A DNA stretch of 64,000 bases from JACQHM01 sp964535215 (lineage in GTDB: Bacteria > Methylomirabilota > Methylomirabilia > Methylomirabilales > JACQHM01): the NCBI GenBank assembly GCA_964535215.1, contig CAZHST010000001.1, forward strand, positions 104,142 through 168,141, written 5' to 3'. Position 1 is the stretch's first letter. Each line of letters starts with the position of its first letter. The notes below the pieces were generated by a model that saw only the letters and a program-made list of their open reading frames with translations, was not told the DNA's origin and searched no databases. The position numbers and the translations under genes were made by a program. Below, piece after piece: positions 7,934 through 16,928 of the stretch.

Positions 7934-9453
7934 CTCCTGATCTCCCGGATGACCTGACCGGAGGAATCGCGGAGCCGGACGATCAGGGGCATCTGGCCGG
8001 GCAGGGTGTGGGTGGCGCAGGCGTGGCAGGGATCGTACGCCCGGAAGGCCATCTCCACCCTGTTCAGCAGGCCCTCGGCGACCTCCCCATGATGGATCAG
8101 CCCTCTAGCGGCTTTCTCGACACTCATGGCGATCCGGGCCGAGTTGTTTTGCGTGGCCACGATGAGGTTGGCTTTTCGGATGAGACCGTTCTCGTCGGTT
8201 TCGTAGTGGTGAAAGAGGGTCCCCCGGGGCGCCTCGACTACACCGATGCCCGTCGTGGGGGTGGTTGTTGGGATGACCCTCAGGTCCTTGCTGGTGATTT
8301 CAGGGTCGTGGAGGAGTTCCTTCATCCTCTCGGCGGCGTAGACCATCTCGACCACCCTGGCCCAGTGGTTGGCCAGGGTGTGGTGGACCGGCTTCCCGCC
8401 AAGGGTCGTGAAGAACTCCTCGTAGGCCTCCTGGGCTTGGGGCGTGGCCATCCCATCGGCGACGTTCAAGCGGGCTAAGGGGGCCACGGAGTAGATCCCG
8501 CTCCCGGGGCCCTCGGTAAACCCGTTCCATCCTACAGGCTTGAGATAGCAGAACTTCACATAACTCCACGGCTCCACATGCTCAGCTATGTAGTCCAGGT
8601 ATTGTTGCGCAGGGAACCGGGCAAATTCTTGCCCGTTGGGATCCACCACGCGGATCTTCCCATCGTAGAAGTTCACCCGGTTGTTCTCATCCACCAGGCC
8701 CATGTAGTAGGTTCGATGGGTGTAGGTGTCCGAGGTGATGAGGTTCACGTAGTCTGCATTGCTGAGGACAAGATCCTTGAAGACCTGGAGGGTGAAGAGG
8801 GCGAAGTCCAGGCCGTCCTTAGCCAGTTCTTGAAATTTGGGAAGGTCTTCGGCAGCAATCCCTTTAGCCACCCCTCCGGGGAGCCCCAGGACCGGGTGGA
8901 TCACCTTCCCGCCGATGGAGGCGATCAACTCCCGGAGCCGGCGGCGCATAGAAATAACTTTCTTGCCGATATCCAACCCTACCTTCTGAATCACCCCAAC
9001 AACATTTCGCATCTCCGGAGGGGCATCCGGCCCGACGATAAAATCAGGACCACCAAGGATATACACATGGAGGGCATGATCCTCCAGCATGAAGGTGTTA
9101 TAGACGAGTTCTCGAATCTTTCTGGCGGGAGAAGGCGGCTCGACCCGGTATAAATCATCCAGGGCTTTCGTAGACGCCATATGATGGGCCGTGGGGCAAA
9201 CGCCGCAGATCCGGCTGGTGATCTGAGGCATATCCTCGGCCGGGCGCCCGCGGCTGAACACCTCAAACCCGCGAAGTTCCGGCACCTGAAAGTAGGCCCG
9301 CTCCACCTCTCCTTGCTCGTCCAGGAAGATGTCAATCTTCCCGTGGCCTTCCAGCCGGGTGATGGGGTCAATGGTGATCCTTCGCCTCTCTCGATAGGCT
9401 TCATTCGCCCGTTGCTGCGCTTCATTCCACACGTGTTGAAGGGGTTCTTTCAT
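7930..9453 (-). CDS. mvhA: F420-non-reducing-type [NiFe] hydrogenase large subunit
   Basis: 507 residues. The N-terminal nickel-site motif RICGVCPTAHH gives Cys83 and Cys86, and the C-terminal motif DPCHACATH gives the other pair. ITRLEGHG at 31-38 is also characteristic. About 25 residues follow DPCHACATH and would be cleaved by the protease encoded next. The gene order with MvhG, MvhD and HdrA places it in the cytoplasmic group 3c, which couples H2 oxidation to flavin-based electron bifurcation on HdrA. The ATG at 9453 is preceded by AAGAGGGAGAG. Confidence 0.93.
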   Translation of the reverse strand: MKEPLQHVWNEAQQRANEAYRERRRITIDPITRLEGHGKIDIFLDEQGEVERAYFQVPELRGFEVFSRGRPAEDMPQITSRICGVCPTAHHMASTKALDDLYRVEPPSPARKIRELVYNTFMLEDHALHVYILGGPDFIVGPDAPPEMRNVVGVIQKVGLDIGKKVISMRRRLRELIASIGGKVIHPVLGLPGGVAKGIAAEDLPKFQELAKDGLDFALFTLQVFKDLVLSNADYVNLITSDTYTHRTYYMGLVDENNRVNFYDGKIRVVDPNGQEFARFPAQQYLDYIAEHVEPWSYVKFCYLKPVGWNGFTEGPGSGIYSVAPLARLNVADGMATPQAQEAYEEFFTTLGGKPVHHTLANHWARVVEMVYAAERMKELLHDPEITSKDLRVIPTTTPTTGIGVVEAPRGTLFHHYETDENGLIRKANLIVATQNNSARIAMSVEKAARGLIHHGEVAEGLLNRVEMAFRAYDPCHACATHTLPGQMPLIVRLRDSSGQVIREIRR

Positions 9454-9474
9454 GACGCTCTCCCTCTTAAAGGA

Positions 9475-10449
9475 TCATCGCGGGGTCTTCACGTTTCCCC
9501 GGAGCAGGGCCTTGGCCAGCCCGTACCGGTAAAACGTGCCGACCGGGTCAGGGATGCCGGAGAGAATCTTCTCGATCTCTGCCCCTTCCTTGGCGTTGAC
9601 AGAAGACGCGAGGGAAGAGAGGATCTTGGCGCCCTGATCCTTGACGCGGGAGGTGGGTCCAAAACAGCCGGTGCACGGCATGTTACCTTTGATGCACAGG
9701 GCCTCACAGCCGCCTCGTGTGGCAGGCCCCATACACACAATCCCCTGGGCCAGGAAACACGTTTCCGGGTCAACCTTGGTCCAGTGGGGGCGTTTGAACT
9801 CGGTGAAGTTCAGGTCTGTAGGTTTTGTCTCCTTTCGGGGACACTCATCGCAGAGGGCGATGTCCGGTGCGAGGACGGCTCCCTTCGGGGGCAGATTCCC
9901 GGACAGAAGGGTCAGCACCGCTTGCTTCAGCAGCCTGGGCGTGGGGGGGCACCCGGGGAGATAATAATCCACATCCACCACCTGGTCAAGGGATCGGACG
10001 ACCTGCCGGAATTGGGGGAGGGTGGTGACGCGGCCGTTGTCCTCATACTTCGGTGCGGGACGGGTCCTTTGCTCGTTCACCACCGTAGGGGCTTCCTCAT
10101 AGACATCCTTCAGAATCTGTTCCCGGTCAAACTGGTTGGCCAGGCTGGGGATGCCCCCTAAGTGGGCACAGGCACCGTAGGCGATGAGGATTTGGCTTTT
10201 CCGGCGTAGCAGCCGGGCCATCTCCTCCTGCTCCGACGTCCGGATCGCCCCGTTGATCATCGTCGCCAGAATCGAACCATCGGGCATCGCCTCCACATCC
10301 TCCTTTTTGAAATCCATGGCCACCGGCCAGAAGACAATGTCCACGGCGTCCACGACCGTGAGGATGTCTTCGGCCAGGTCCACGATGGACTCCTCGCACC
10401 CGCCGCAGGACGCACACCAGTAAAAGGCCACCTTGGGTTTCTCAGGCAT
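9475..10449 (-). CDS. mvhG: F420-non-reducing-type hydrogenase small subunit
   Basis: 324 residues without a signal peptide, so cytoplasmic. The proximal cluster ligands start with WCASCGGCEES (Cys12, Cys15 and Cys18), followed by GACAHLGGIPSLAN, YLPGCPPTP and a Cys-rich stretch CMGPATRGGCEALCIKGNMPCTGCFGP split here across the medial and distal clusters. It wires H2-derived electrons from MvhA to MvhD. The first eight bases of the frame overlap the end of mvhD, and 21 bases separate it from mvhA. Confidence 0.92.
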   Translation of the reverse strand: MPEKPKVAFYWCASCGGCEESIVDLAEDILTVVDAVDIVFWPVAMDFKKEDVEAMPDGSILATMINGAIRTSEQEEMARLLRRKSQILIAYGACAHLGGIPSLANQFDREQILKDVYEEAPTVVNEQRTRPAPKYEDNGRVTTLPQFRQVVRSLDQVVDVDYYLPGCPPTPRLLKQAVLTLLSGNLPPKGAVLAPDIALCDECPRKETKPTDLNFTEFKRPHWTKVDPETCFLAQGIVCMGPATRGGCEALCIKGNMPCTGCFGPTSRVKDQGAKILSSLASSVNAKEGAEIEKILSGIPDPVGTFYRYGLAKALLRGNVKTPR

Positions 10450-10945
10450 GGGTCACGACCTCCTCTGCCTCCGGGGTTTCCAGCTCCCGGTCCCACTCTT
10501 TGAAGCGGTCAGGCAACCTCAAAGGGCCCAGGGCCCACACCTTTTCGACCATGTCGTTGATCACCCATCTGACCTTTTCGCCCTCGGAGGCGGAGATCCA
10601 CTCCAGGCGGAACCGGTCCTCTTCAACCCCCATGTCTTTCAATACCCGCTTCAGGAGGTGGAACCGCCGCAGGGTCTTGTAATTCCCTTCGATATAATGA
10701 CAGTCCCCGGGATGGCATCCGCCGATCAGGACGCCGTCGGCCCCTTTGGCAAAGGCGTCCAGAACAAATTGAGGGTCAATTCGTCCGGAGCACATCACCC
10801 GGATGATCCGGGCATGGGGGGCGTATTTCATCCGGGAGACCCCGGCCAGATCCGCGGCGGTATAGGTGCACCAGTTGCAGAAGAAGGCCACGATCCGGGG
10901 TTCCCACCCTCCCCTTGCGACATTCTTGTCCGGTTCTTTCTCCAT
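10442..10945 (-). CDS. mvhD: MvhD hydrogenase iron-sulfur subunit
   Basis: 167 residues of the MvhD (FlpD) family with cysteines at 23, 26, 52, 77 and 82 in FFCNWCTYTAADLAG, RVMCSGRID and GGCHPGDCHY, the expected [2Fe-2S] ligands. It is the electron link between the hydrogenase and HdrA. The frame overlaps mvhG by eight bases and begins 33 bases after hdrA ends. Confidence 0.93.
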   Translation of the reverse strand: MEKEPDKNVARGGWEPRIVAFFCNWCTYTAADLAGVSRMKYAPHARIIRVMCSGRIDPQFVLDAFAKGADGVLIGGCHPGDCHYIEGNYKTLRRFHLLKRVLKDMGVEEDRFRLEWISASEGEKVRWVINDMVEKVWALGPLRLPDRFKEWDRELETPEAEEVVTHA

Positions 10946-10978
10946 GATCCTGCCTCCTTTGGCGTGAGCCTTCAGCTT

Positions 10979-12976
10979 TTACACACCGGCCAGCACCCCT
11001 TCAATCTCGCTGAAGATCTCTTCGTCCTCAAAGAGGTTCTGCCTGATCGAGCCGGACGGGCAGGCGGCCACGCACACCCCGCAGCCCTTACAGAGGGCCT
11101 CATTGATCCAGGCCTTCTTTTTCGCCTCCCCAAAGGAGATGGCCGTGTAGGGGCAGAGGGGGATGCACGATTTGCAGCCGGAGCAGTCCTCTTCCACGAT
11201 GTATGCGGTGTTGGGTTCCAGTTCCACAGAACCACTGTCAATGAGGGCAAGGGCCTCGGCGGCGGCAGCCCCCGCCTGCGCCACTGTATCGGGGATGTCC
11301 TTGGGACCCTGGCAGGCCCCGGCCAGGAAGATGCCGTCGGTGAAGGTGTTCACCGGCGCCAGCTTCGGGTGCCGCTCCAGGAAGAAGCCCTCGGTGGAGC
11401 AGGTGATGTTGAACAGACGGCGGACTTCCTGGGCATCCGTCCGTGGCTCCAATCCCACCGACAGCACCACCATGTCCACGGGGATCTTCCGCACCCTCCC
11501 CAGCAGGGTGTCCTCCGCCTGGACGATCAGACGACCCTTGCCATCCGAGTCAGGATAGACATCCGCCACCTTGCCCCGGATGAAATGCACCCCCTCCTCG
11601 GCCACCCGGTTGTAAAACTCCTCGAAGGCCTTGCCCGGGGCCCGGATGTCAATGTAGAAGTTGTAGACCTCGGCCCCGGTCTTCTCCTTGATGAGGTGCG
11701 CCAGCTTCAGCGAGTACATGCAGCAGACGCGGGAGCAGTACCGGTTGGTGTTCTCGTCGCGGCTGCCCACACAGTGGATAATGGCCACCGCCCTTGGCCT
11801 CTCGCCGTTTCGCAGGACAACTTCACCACCCGTGGGTCCCGCCGCATTGATCAGGCGTTCCACCTCCAGGGCCGTGTACACGTTCGGGTAGGTCCCATAC
11901 CCGTAGTAGGGGATGCGCCTGGCTTGAAAGACCTGGAACCCGGTGGCAATGATGATGGCGCCGACCTCTATCGTTTCGATCCGTTCCCGCTGCTGGAAAT
12001 CGATGGCGTTCCGCTCCCCGCAGACTTCCACACAGGTCTTCTTGCACTTCCCGCTCTTGAACTCGATGCAGGTCTCCGGGTCAATGACCACCACCTGCGG
12101 CACGGCCTGGGGGAAGGGGATGTACACGGGCTTCCGCTTGCCCAATCCCAGGTTGAACTCGTCGGGGAAACGGGCGTCCTTGTACACGCAGGCCTCGATG
12201 CACTCCAGACAGCCCACGCAGGCGTCTTCCAGGACATAGCGGGGCTTCCGCTTGACCGTCACCTTGAAGTTGCCGACGTACCCTTCGACCTGAACGACTT
12301 CGGAGTAGGTCCAGAGGGTGATATTCGGGTGCGCCTTCACCGCCGTCATCTTCGGCGTCAGGATACAGGCGGCGCAGTCCAGGGTGGGGAAGGTCTTGTC
12401 GAACTTGGCCATGTGCCCCCCGATGGTCGGCTCCCGCTCCACCAGGTAGACGTGCTTCCCCGCGTTGGCGAGGGTGAGGGCCGCATGGATGCCGGCAATC
12501 CCCCCGCCCACCACCAGCACGTCCGGCTTGATGGGCACCCGTTTCCGTTCCAGCGGCTGATGCAGGGCGACACGGCGCACGGCGGCGCGGATGAGATCCT
12601 TCGCTTTCTCCGTGGCCGCCTGCCCGTCCTCGTGCACCCACGAATCGTGCTCCCGGATGTTCACCATGTGAAAGTGGAAGGGGTTCAGCCCACCCTGCAT
12701 GGTGGCATTGCGGAAGGTGGGCTCGTGCAAGAGGGGTGAACAGGCCGCCACGACGGTCCGGGTCAGGTTGTGTTCACGGATGTCCTGCTTGATTAGCTCC
12801 TGTCCGGGGTCGGAGCACATGTACTTGTAGTCTCTGGCGACCACCACCCCGGGCAGGGTCGCGGCGTATTCTGTCAGGGCTGGTACGTCTACCGTGCCGG
12901 CGATGTTGGTGCCGCAGTGGCAGATGTAGACCCCGATGCGCACAGCGCCGTGGCCGTTGTCCTTCGGTTCCGCCAT
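10979..12976 (-). CDS. hdrA: HdrA, flavin-containing bifurcating heterodisulfide reductase subunit
   Basis: 665 residues. The N terminus has the ICHCGTNIAGTVDV signature, then the FAD-binding GGGIAGIHAALTLANAG with EREPTIGGHMAKFDKTFPTLD nearby, an inserted ferredoxin-like region (CVGCLECIEAC and CKKTCVEVC), and two C-terminal [4Fe-4S] sets (CSGCKSCIPLCP and CKGCGVCVAACP). I choose ATG 12976, eight bases after GAGGAG, over the in-frame GTG at 12985. Classical hdrB and hdrC do not follow; the HdrD-type proteins encoded just upstream probably take that place. Confidence 0.93.
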   Translation of the reverse strand: MAEPKDNGHGAVRIGVYICHCGTNIAGTVDVPALTEYAATLPGVVVARDYKYMCSDPGQELIKQDIREHNLTRTVVAACSPLLHEPTFRNATMQGGLNPFHFHMVNIREHDSWVHEDGQAATEKAKDLIRAAVRRVALHQPLERKRVPIKPDVLVVGGGIAGIHAALTLANAGKHVYLVEREPTIGGHMAKFDKTFPTLDCAACILTPKMTAVKAHPNITLWTYSEVVQVEGYVGNFKVTVKRKPRYVLEDACVGCLECIEACVYKDARFPDEFNLGLGKRKPVYIPFPQAVPQVVVIDPETCIEFKSGKCKKTCVEVCGERNAIDFQQRERIETIEVGAIIIATGFQVFQARRIPYYGYGTYPNVYTALEVERLINAAGPTGGEVVLRNGERPRAVAIIHCVGSRDENTNRYCSRVCCMYSLKLAHLIKEKTGAEVYNFYIDIRAPGKAFEEFYNRVAEEGVHFIRGKVADVYPDSDGKGRLIVQAEDTLLGRVRKIPVDMVVLSVGLEPRTDAQEVRRLFNITCSTEGFFLERHPKLAPVNTFTDGIFLAGACQGPKDIPDTVAQAGAAAAEALALIDSGSVELEPNTAYIVEEDCSGCKSCIPLCPYTAISFGEAKKKAWINEALCKGCGVCVAACPSGSIRQNLFEDEEIFSEIEGVLAGV

Positions 12977-12981
12977 GGGAA

Positions 12982-15111
12982 TCACTCCTCTCGTAAGGCT
13001 TCTTCGATCAGCTCCATCACGTCCCTGATGACGATCTTCCCCTCCAACCCTGTGGTTTTGACCGCGTCCTGAAACATGACCAGGTCTTTGGGGCAGGCGA
13101 CGACAAGGGTAGAAACCCCAGGGAGGCGGGCGGCTTCGCGTACCCGGCTCTCCGCCGGGCGCTCTTGGATGCCGGGGATGTCCTCCATCCAGATCCTCCC
13201 CCCGCCTGCCCCGCAGCAGTAACTGTTGCTACGATTCCTCGGCATCTCCACCAGGTTGACCCCCAGGGCTCTCAGCACGAGGCGGGGAGGGGCGTAGACC
13301 CCGTTGCAGCGCCCCAAGTAGCAGGGGTCGTGATACGTGACGGTTAGGGTCAACCTCCTCCGAAGAGGCAGCTTCCCTGCTTGAATCAGGCGGTCGAGGA
13401 GCTCCGTGGAGTGGAGCACCCTCGCCCCCTTCCACCCGTTGCCCTCATGTAGGGGCTGGGCCTCTGGGTCAGCCCGTTCAGCATACTCATTCTTCAAAGC
13501 ATGGTACGTGTGAGGATCGGTCGTCACCACCTTTTGGAACCGCGCCTTCTCCAAGGTTTGCAGGTTCTTCTCCTTGAGCGTTTCAAACAACCCCTCTTCC
13601 CCCACGCGGCGGACATCGTTCCCGGCGTTCCGTTCGCCCTCGTAGAGGATGCCGAAGTCCAGCCCGGCAGCATGGAAGACCCTAGCGGCGGCCCGCGTCA
13701 CCTCCTGCGCCCTGGGGTCGTAGGAGGCATAGTCGCCGACAAACCAGAGGTACTCGACCGGCTCTTTGCGGGCATCTTTGATCTTGAACGGAAGCCCTTG
13801 GGTCCACTTAGCCCGGGTACGCTCGGACTGGCCGAAGGAGTTGCCGTAACGGGTCAGGTTCATCAGGGCCTCTTGCAGCCGCTGGTCCACCTGCCCCTGC
13901 GAGACGAGGTACCGTCTCATCTGCACGATTAAGGGGACGTGCCGGATTCCCACCGGGCACCGATCAACACAGGAAAGACAGGTCGTGCACGACCATAACC
14001 AGGGTTCCGGGACAACTTCGCCTGCCAGCAGAGGTGGGTTGCCAGGGGTGGCCGCTGCCGTCGCTTTCTGCCGTGGACGATAGAAGCTTTTGTCCGCATA
14101 GGACCTCAGGACGAGGATGAGGTCGCGGGGTGATAAGGGAAATCCTGAATTGGCTGCCGGGCAAGCGGCATGGCACCGCCCGCAGCGGGTGCAGGCATCC
14201 AGCATCGCCAGTTCGCCGCGGGTCAGGTCTTCGAGCCGGGCGTACCCCCCGCTCTCGCTCTGGATCGGTTGGGGCAGCCTTCTCCCCGCCCCTTCACTCT
14301 TGAGGGCCAAACTGTACCAAGCCACCAGCATGTGCCACGCCTTGCTATAGGGGAGATAAGCCACGAGGACCAGGGCGGTGCCGGCGTGGAAAACCCAAAC
14401 GTAGGCGAAGGCCCCTTGTACCAACTCAGGGGAGACTCCTGCACCAGCCAACCCCTGGCCTAAGACCCATCCCACAAAAGAGGCACGCTCAAAGGCGGGC
14501 TGAGTGGCATGAATGCGCAGCGCTTCCACCACAAAGCCCCCCACGCCAATGACCAGGAGCAGCAACAGGAAGAACCAGTCCTCACGGACAAGGGAGACAG
14601 CGGAAGGAAAGATGGGTGCATCCTCCCTGACAGCATAGCGCAACTGGGGCAAGGGAAACAGCCAGCGCCGCAGGATCAGCATCAAGAGCCCGATCAGCAG
14701 GAAAAGGCCAAAGAGGTCCGCCGCCCAGGAGAACTGAAGGTAGAACGGACCCTTCAGAAACCTCCATTGAGGGGCCAAAAGCCCCAGGACGTCGTTATCC
14801 AGCAGGACAATCAACGTCGCGAGGAAAAGCACGCCGAAGCCCCAAAACACCAAGAGATGGGCCAGCCCTGCATACCAATCCCCGCGCAAAATGGTCCGGT
14901 TGAGGAGGATGGCCAGAGCGACGCGGCTGAACCGGTTCAGGGTCAATCTCTCCTCTGGTTCTCGGCGCCCCTGATGGTATTGGTGCACCTTTCGATACAC
15001 ACCGTAGAAGAAGACCGCCAGGGTCGCCGCACTCAGCAGGTAAAAGACCACCACCAACCAAACCGGCAGGGAGTAAAAGACTGGACGCTCAACCGCTCCT
15101 GGCCCTGGCAT
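12982..15111 (-). CDS. NarI-HdrD fusion, probable ETF:menaquinone oxidoreductase
   Basis: 709 residues. About six N-terminal membrane helices resemble the cytochrome b subunit NarI/HdrE. They are followed by two [4Fe-4S] motifs (CTRCGRCHAACPA and CTTCLSCVDRCPV) and a C-terminal CCG domain with YCCGAGGG. Only the second half of the CCG region keeps the paired cysteines. Membrane HdrDE-type proteins beside etfAB have been described as ETF:(methyl)menaquinone oxidoreductases that do not need flavin. The start ATG shares its A with the etfA stop (TGATG), a sign of coupling. Heterodisulfide reduction itself is unlikely. Confidence 0.82.
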   Translation of the reverse strand: MPGPGAVERPVFYSLPVWLVVVFYLLSAATLAVFFYGVYRKVHQYHQGRREPEERLTLNRFSRVALAILLNRTILRGDWYAGLAHLLVFWGFGVLFLATLIVLLDNDVLGLLAPQWRFLKGPFYLQFSWAADLFGLFLLIGLLMLILRRWLFPLPQLRYAVREDAPIFPSAVSLVREDWFFLLLLLVIGVGGFVVEALRIHATQPAFERASFVGWVLGQGLAGAGVSPELVQGAFAYVWVFHAGTALVLVAYLPYSKAWHMLVAWYSLALKSEGAGRRLPQPIQSESGGYARLEDLTRGELAMLDACTRCGRCHAACPAANSGFPLSPRDLILVLRSYADKSFYRPRQKATAAATPGNPPLLAGEVVPEPWLWSCTTCLSCVDRCPVGIRHVPLIVQMRRYLVSQGQVDQRLQEALMNLTRYGNSFGQSERTRAKWTQGLPFKIKDARKEPVEYLWFVGDYASYDPRAQEVTRAAARVFHAAGLDFGILYEGERNAGNDVRRVGEEGLFETLKEKNLQTLEKARFQKVVTTDPHTYHALKNEYAERADPEAQPLHEGNGWKGARVLHSTELLDRLIQAGKLPLRRRLTLTVTYHDPCYLGRCNGVYAPPRLVLRALGVNLVEMPRNRSNSYCCGAGGGRIWMEDIPGIQERPAESRVREAARLPGVSTLVVACPKDLVMFQDAVKTTGLEGKIVIRDVMELIEEALREE

Positions 15112-16097
15112 CAGGTTTCTCCTCCCCCTTTCATTGCCTTCACTTTTTCAAGAAGAGGCGGCACGATATCAAACAGATCGGCGGTCACGCCAACCTGGGC
15201 AATGTTGAAAATTGGAGCGGCAGGATCGGTGTTGACGGCGATGATCAACTCAGCGTTCCTTATGCCTTCCTGATGCTCGGGAGCCCCGCTAATCCCCAGC
15301 GCAAGGTACAGCTTTGGCTTGACCTGCTTCCCCGACTTCCCGACCTGCCGTGAGAGGGGCAGCCACCCCTGGTCAATCACCGGCCGGGAGCCGCACACGG
15401 CCCCACCCAGGGCCTTTGCCAGCTCCTCGGCCAGGGCCAGGTTCTCCTGACGCTGGATCCCGCGTCCCACCGCCACCAGGATGTCCTGCTGGGTGATGTC
15501 CACGTCACCCGCCTCCGGCTCGATGTACCGTTTGAACCGTACCCTGGAGGTCTCAGGCAAGGAGACGGTGACCTCTTCAAGAGGGGGCGTCTGCTCCTCC
15601 TCCCTTTTACCCGGAGGCCTGGCCCCGGGCAGGATGCCGAGAATTGTTGGTTCCCCCGGGGCAGCGGCCGTGACCTCTATCTTGCCACCATACATGACGC
15701 ACCGGGCCTGAAGTCTCCCCTCCACGACCCACACATCCTGGCAAAAGTTGAGAAAGGGGGCCTGCAGTTGGGCCGGGAGCAGCGTGGCCACATCCAGTGA
15801 CACGTTGGTGAGCGGGACCAGGAGACTCCCCGGCCGTTTCTCTTTGATCAGGTGTGCCAGCGCCTGGGCGTAGGGTTCCGGTGCCGGCTCGGCCAGCAGG
15901 GGATGGTCCGCGTAGAGCACGGCGTCCGCTTTCCCCAGATGGTACGCTAGGTCTTTCACCTTGTGGCCGAGGAGCACCGCCTGGAGGGGGACCTCCAGTT
16001 GATCGGCTAACTCCCGACCAAGGGTTAACAGCTCATACGTCACCTCGGAGAGCTGTCCTCTCCACTGCTCTGCCAGCACCCAGATGTTTCCCGCCAT
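15111..16097 (-). CDS. etfA: Electron transfer flavoprotein alpha subunit
   Basis: 328 residues. The C-terminal FAD domain is recognisable (GRGIQRQENLALAEELAKALGG, then VGKSGKQVKPKLYLALGISGAPEHQEGI and IIAVNTDPAAPIFNIAQVG). An open frame extends 60 codons further upstream, but ATG 16097 with AGGAGG about eight bases ahead and a MAGNIWVLAE start is the normal EtfA beginning. With EtfB it accepts electrons from acyl-CoA or similar dehydrogenases and should pass them to the membrane protein encoded next. Confidence 0.92.
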   Translation of the reverse strand: MAGNIWVLAEQWRGQLSEVTYELLTLGRELADQLEVPLQAVLLGHKVKDLAYHLGKADAVLYADHPLLAEPAPEPYAQALAHLIKEKRPGSLLVPLTNVSLDVATLLPAQLQAPFLNFCQDVWVVEGRLQARCVMYGGKIEVTAAAPGEPTILGILPGARPPGKREEEQTPPLEEVTVSLPETSRVRFKRYIEPEAGDVDITQQDILVAVGRGIQRQENLALAEELAKALGGAVCGSRPVIDQGWLPLSRQVGKSGKQVKPKLYLALGISGAPEHQEGIRNAELIIAVNTDPAAPIFNIAQVGVTADLFDIVPPLLEKVKAMKGGGET

Positions 16098-16110
16098 GCT
16101 GATCACCCTC

Positions 16111-16896
16111 CTAGAGCAGCCCACGGGCGACAAGGATTTCGCAGACCTTGCCGGCGATCTCTTCAGGGGATCCCGCCAGCATCTCCGCGCGCCCGGCCAC
16201 CTCCGGCTTCGCCATCCGAAGGACCTGGACCGGGGCCAGCCCACCGTTCGCCATGGTGGGGGCGGGCACGGCTTCAATCCGTTGGGACTTCATCGCCGCC
16301 CGCACCTTCGCCACCGGCACATAACGGGGAGGCTTCTCCGCCGCCTGGATGCCCAGAATGGCCGGGAGGGAGATTTCAAACTCGCCCCGCACCCCGCCCG
16401 GAAACTCCTTGAGCAGGATGGCCCGGCTCCCGGCCATGTCCACCTCCACCTGGGTCACCAGTCCTAGGTACGGGAGTTTCAACCAACTGGCGAGGAGAGG
16501 AGCGACCATCCCGTCCAGATCATCAATGGCTTGGCAGCCGGTCAGGATCAGGTCAGCCGGTAACAGGTTGGGGATGGTGGGAAGGAGCTGGGCGAGGAGG
16601 GAGGCAACCGTGTGGGTACTCGGCCCCACCCCATCGCCGGAGATCTTGATCGCCCGGTCTGCCCCTTTGGCCAGCGCGGTGAAGAGCACGTCGTCAATTT
16701 CGGGGGCGTCCAGCGCCACAGCGGTCACCGTCCCCCCGTAGCGCTCCTTCAACAGCAAGGCCTCCTCCAGGGCGTGCTCGTCCCGCTCGCTCAAGATCAT
16801 CCGGAGGAACGACGGATCCAGCGATCGGCCATCAGGCGCGACGGCCAGCTCCTCCACCACATCGGGCACCATTTTCAAAAGAACCAGCATGTTCAT
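16111..16896 (-). CDS. etfB: Electron transfer flavoprotein beta subunit
   Basis: 261 residues. The AMP/FAD site region is seen in LSERDEHALEEALLLKE and in LILTGCQAIDDLDGMVAPLLASWL, the latter matching the conserved EtfB signature. Start at ATG 16896 (MNMLVLLKMVPD) behind GAGGG; upstream in-frame codons have no support. It sits between an HdrD-like gene and etfA with gaps of 32 and 13 bases. No acyl-CoA dehydrogenase is in the window, so the electron donor is unknown. Confidence 0.92.
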   Translation of the reverse strand: MNMLVLLKMVPDVVEELAVAPDGRSLDPSFLRMILSERDEHALEEALLLKERYGGTVTAVALDAPEIDDVLFTALAKGADRAIKISGDGVGPSTHTVASLLAQLLPTIPNLLPADLILTGCQAIDDLDGMVAPLLASWLKLPYLGLVTQVEVDMAGSRAILLKEFPGGVRGEFEISLPAILGIQAAEKPPRYVPVAKVRAAMKSQRIEAVPAPTMANGGLAPVQVLRMAKPEVAGRAEMLAGSPEEIAGKVCEILVARGLL

Positions 16897-16928
16897 GGCA
16901 TCCCTCGTCCCTATCCTCCGCAATCCCT

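Noticed and set aside
10433..12739. A 768-residue open frame on the plus strand opposite hdrA
   Set aside because: It is a GC-rich antisense frame with His/Gly/Pro-rich low-complexity sequence and no motif, while hdrA on the other strand is unmistakable.
12982..15111. Functional heterodisulfide reductase or nitrate reductase gamma subunit
   Set aside because: No NarGHJ genes are present, the CCG region is only half intact, and the etfBA neighbours point to an ETF:quinone reductase.
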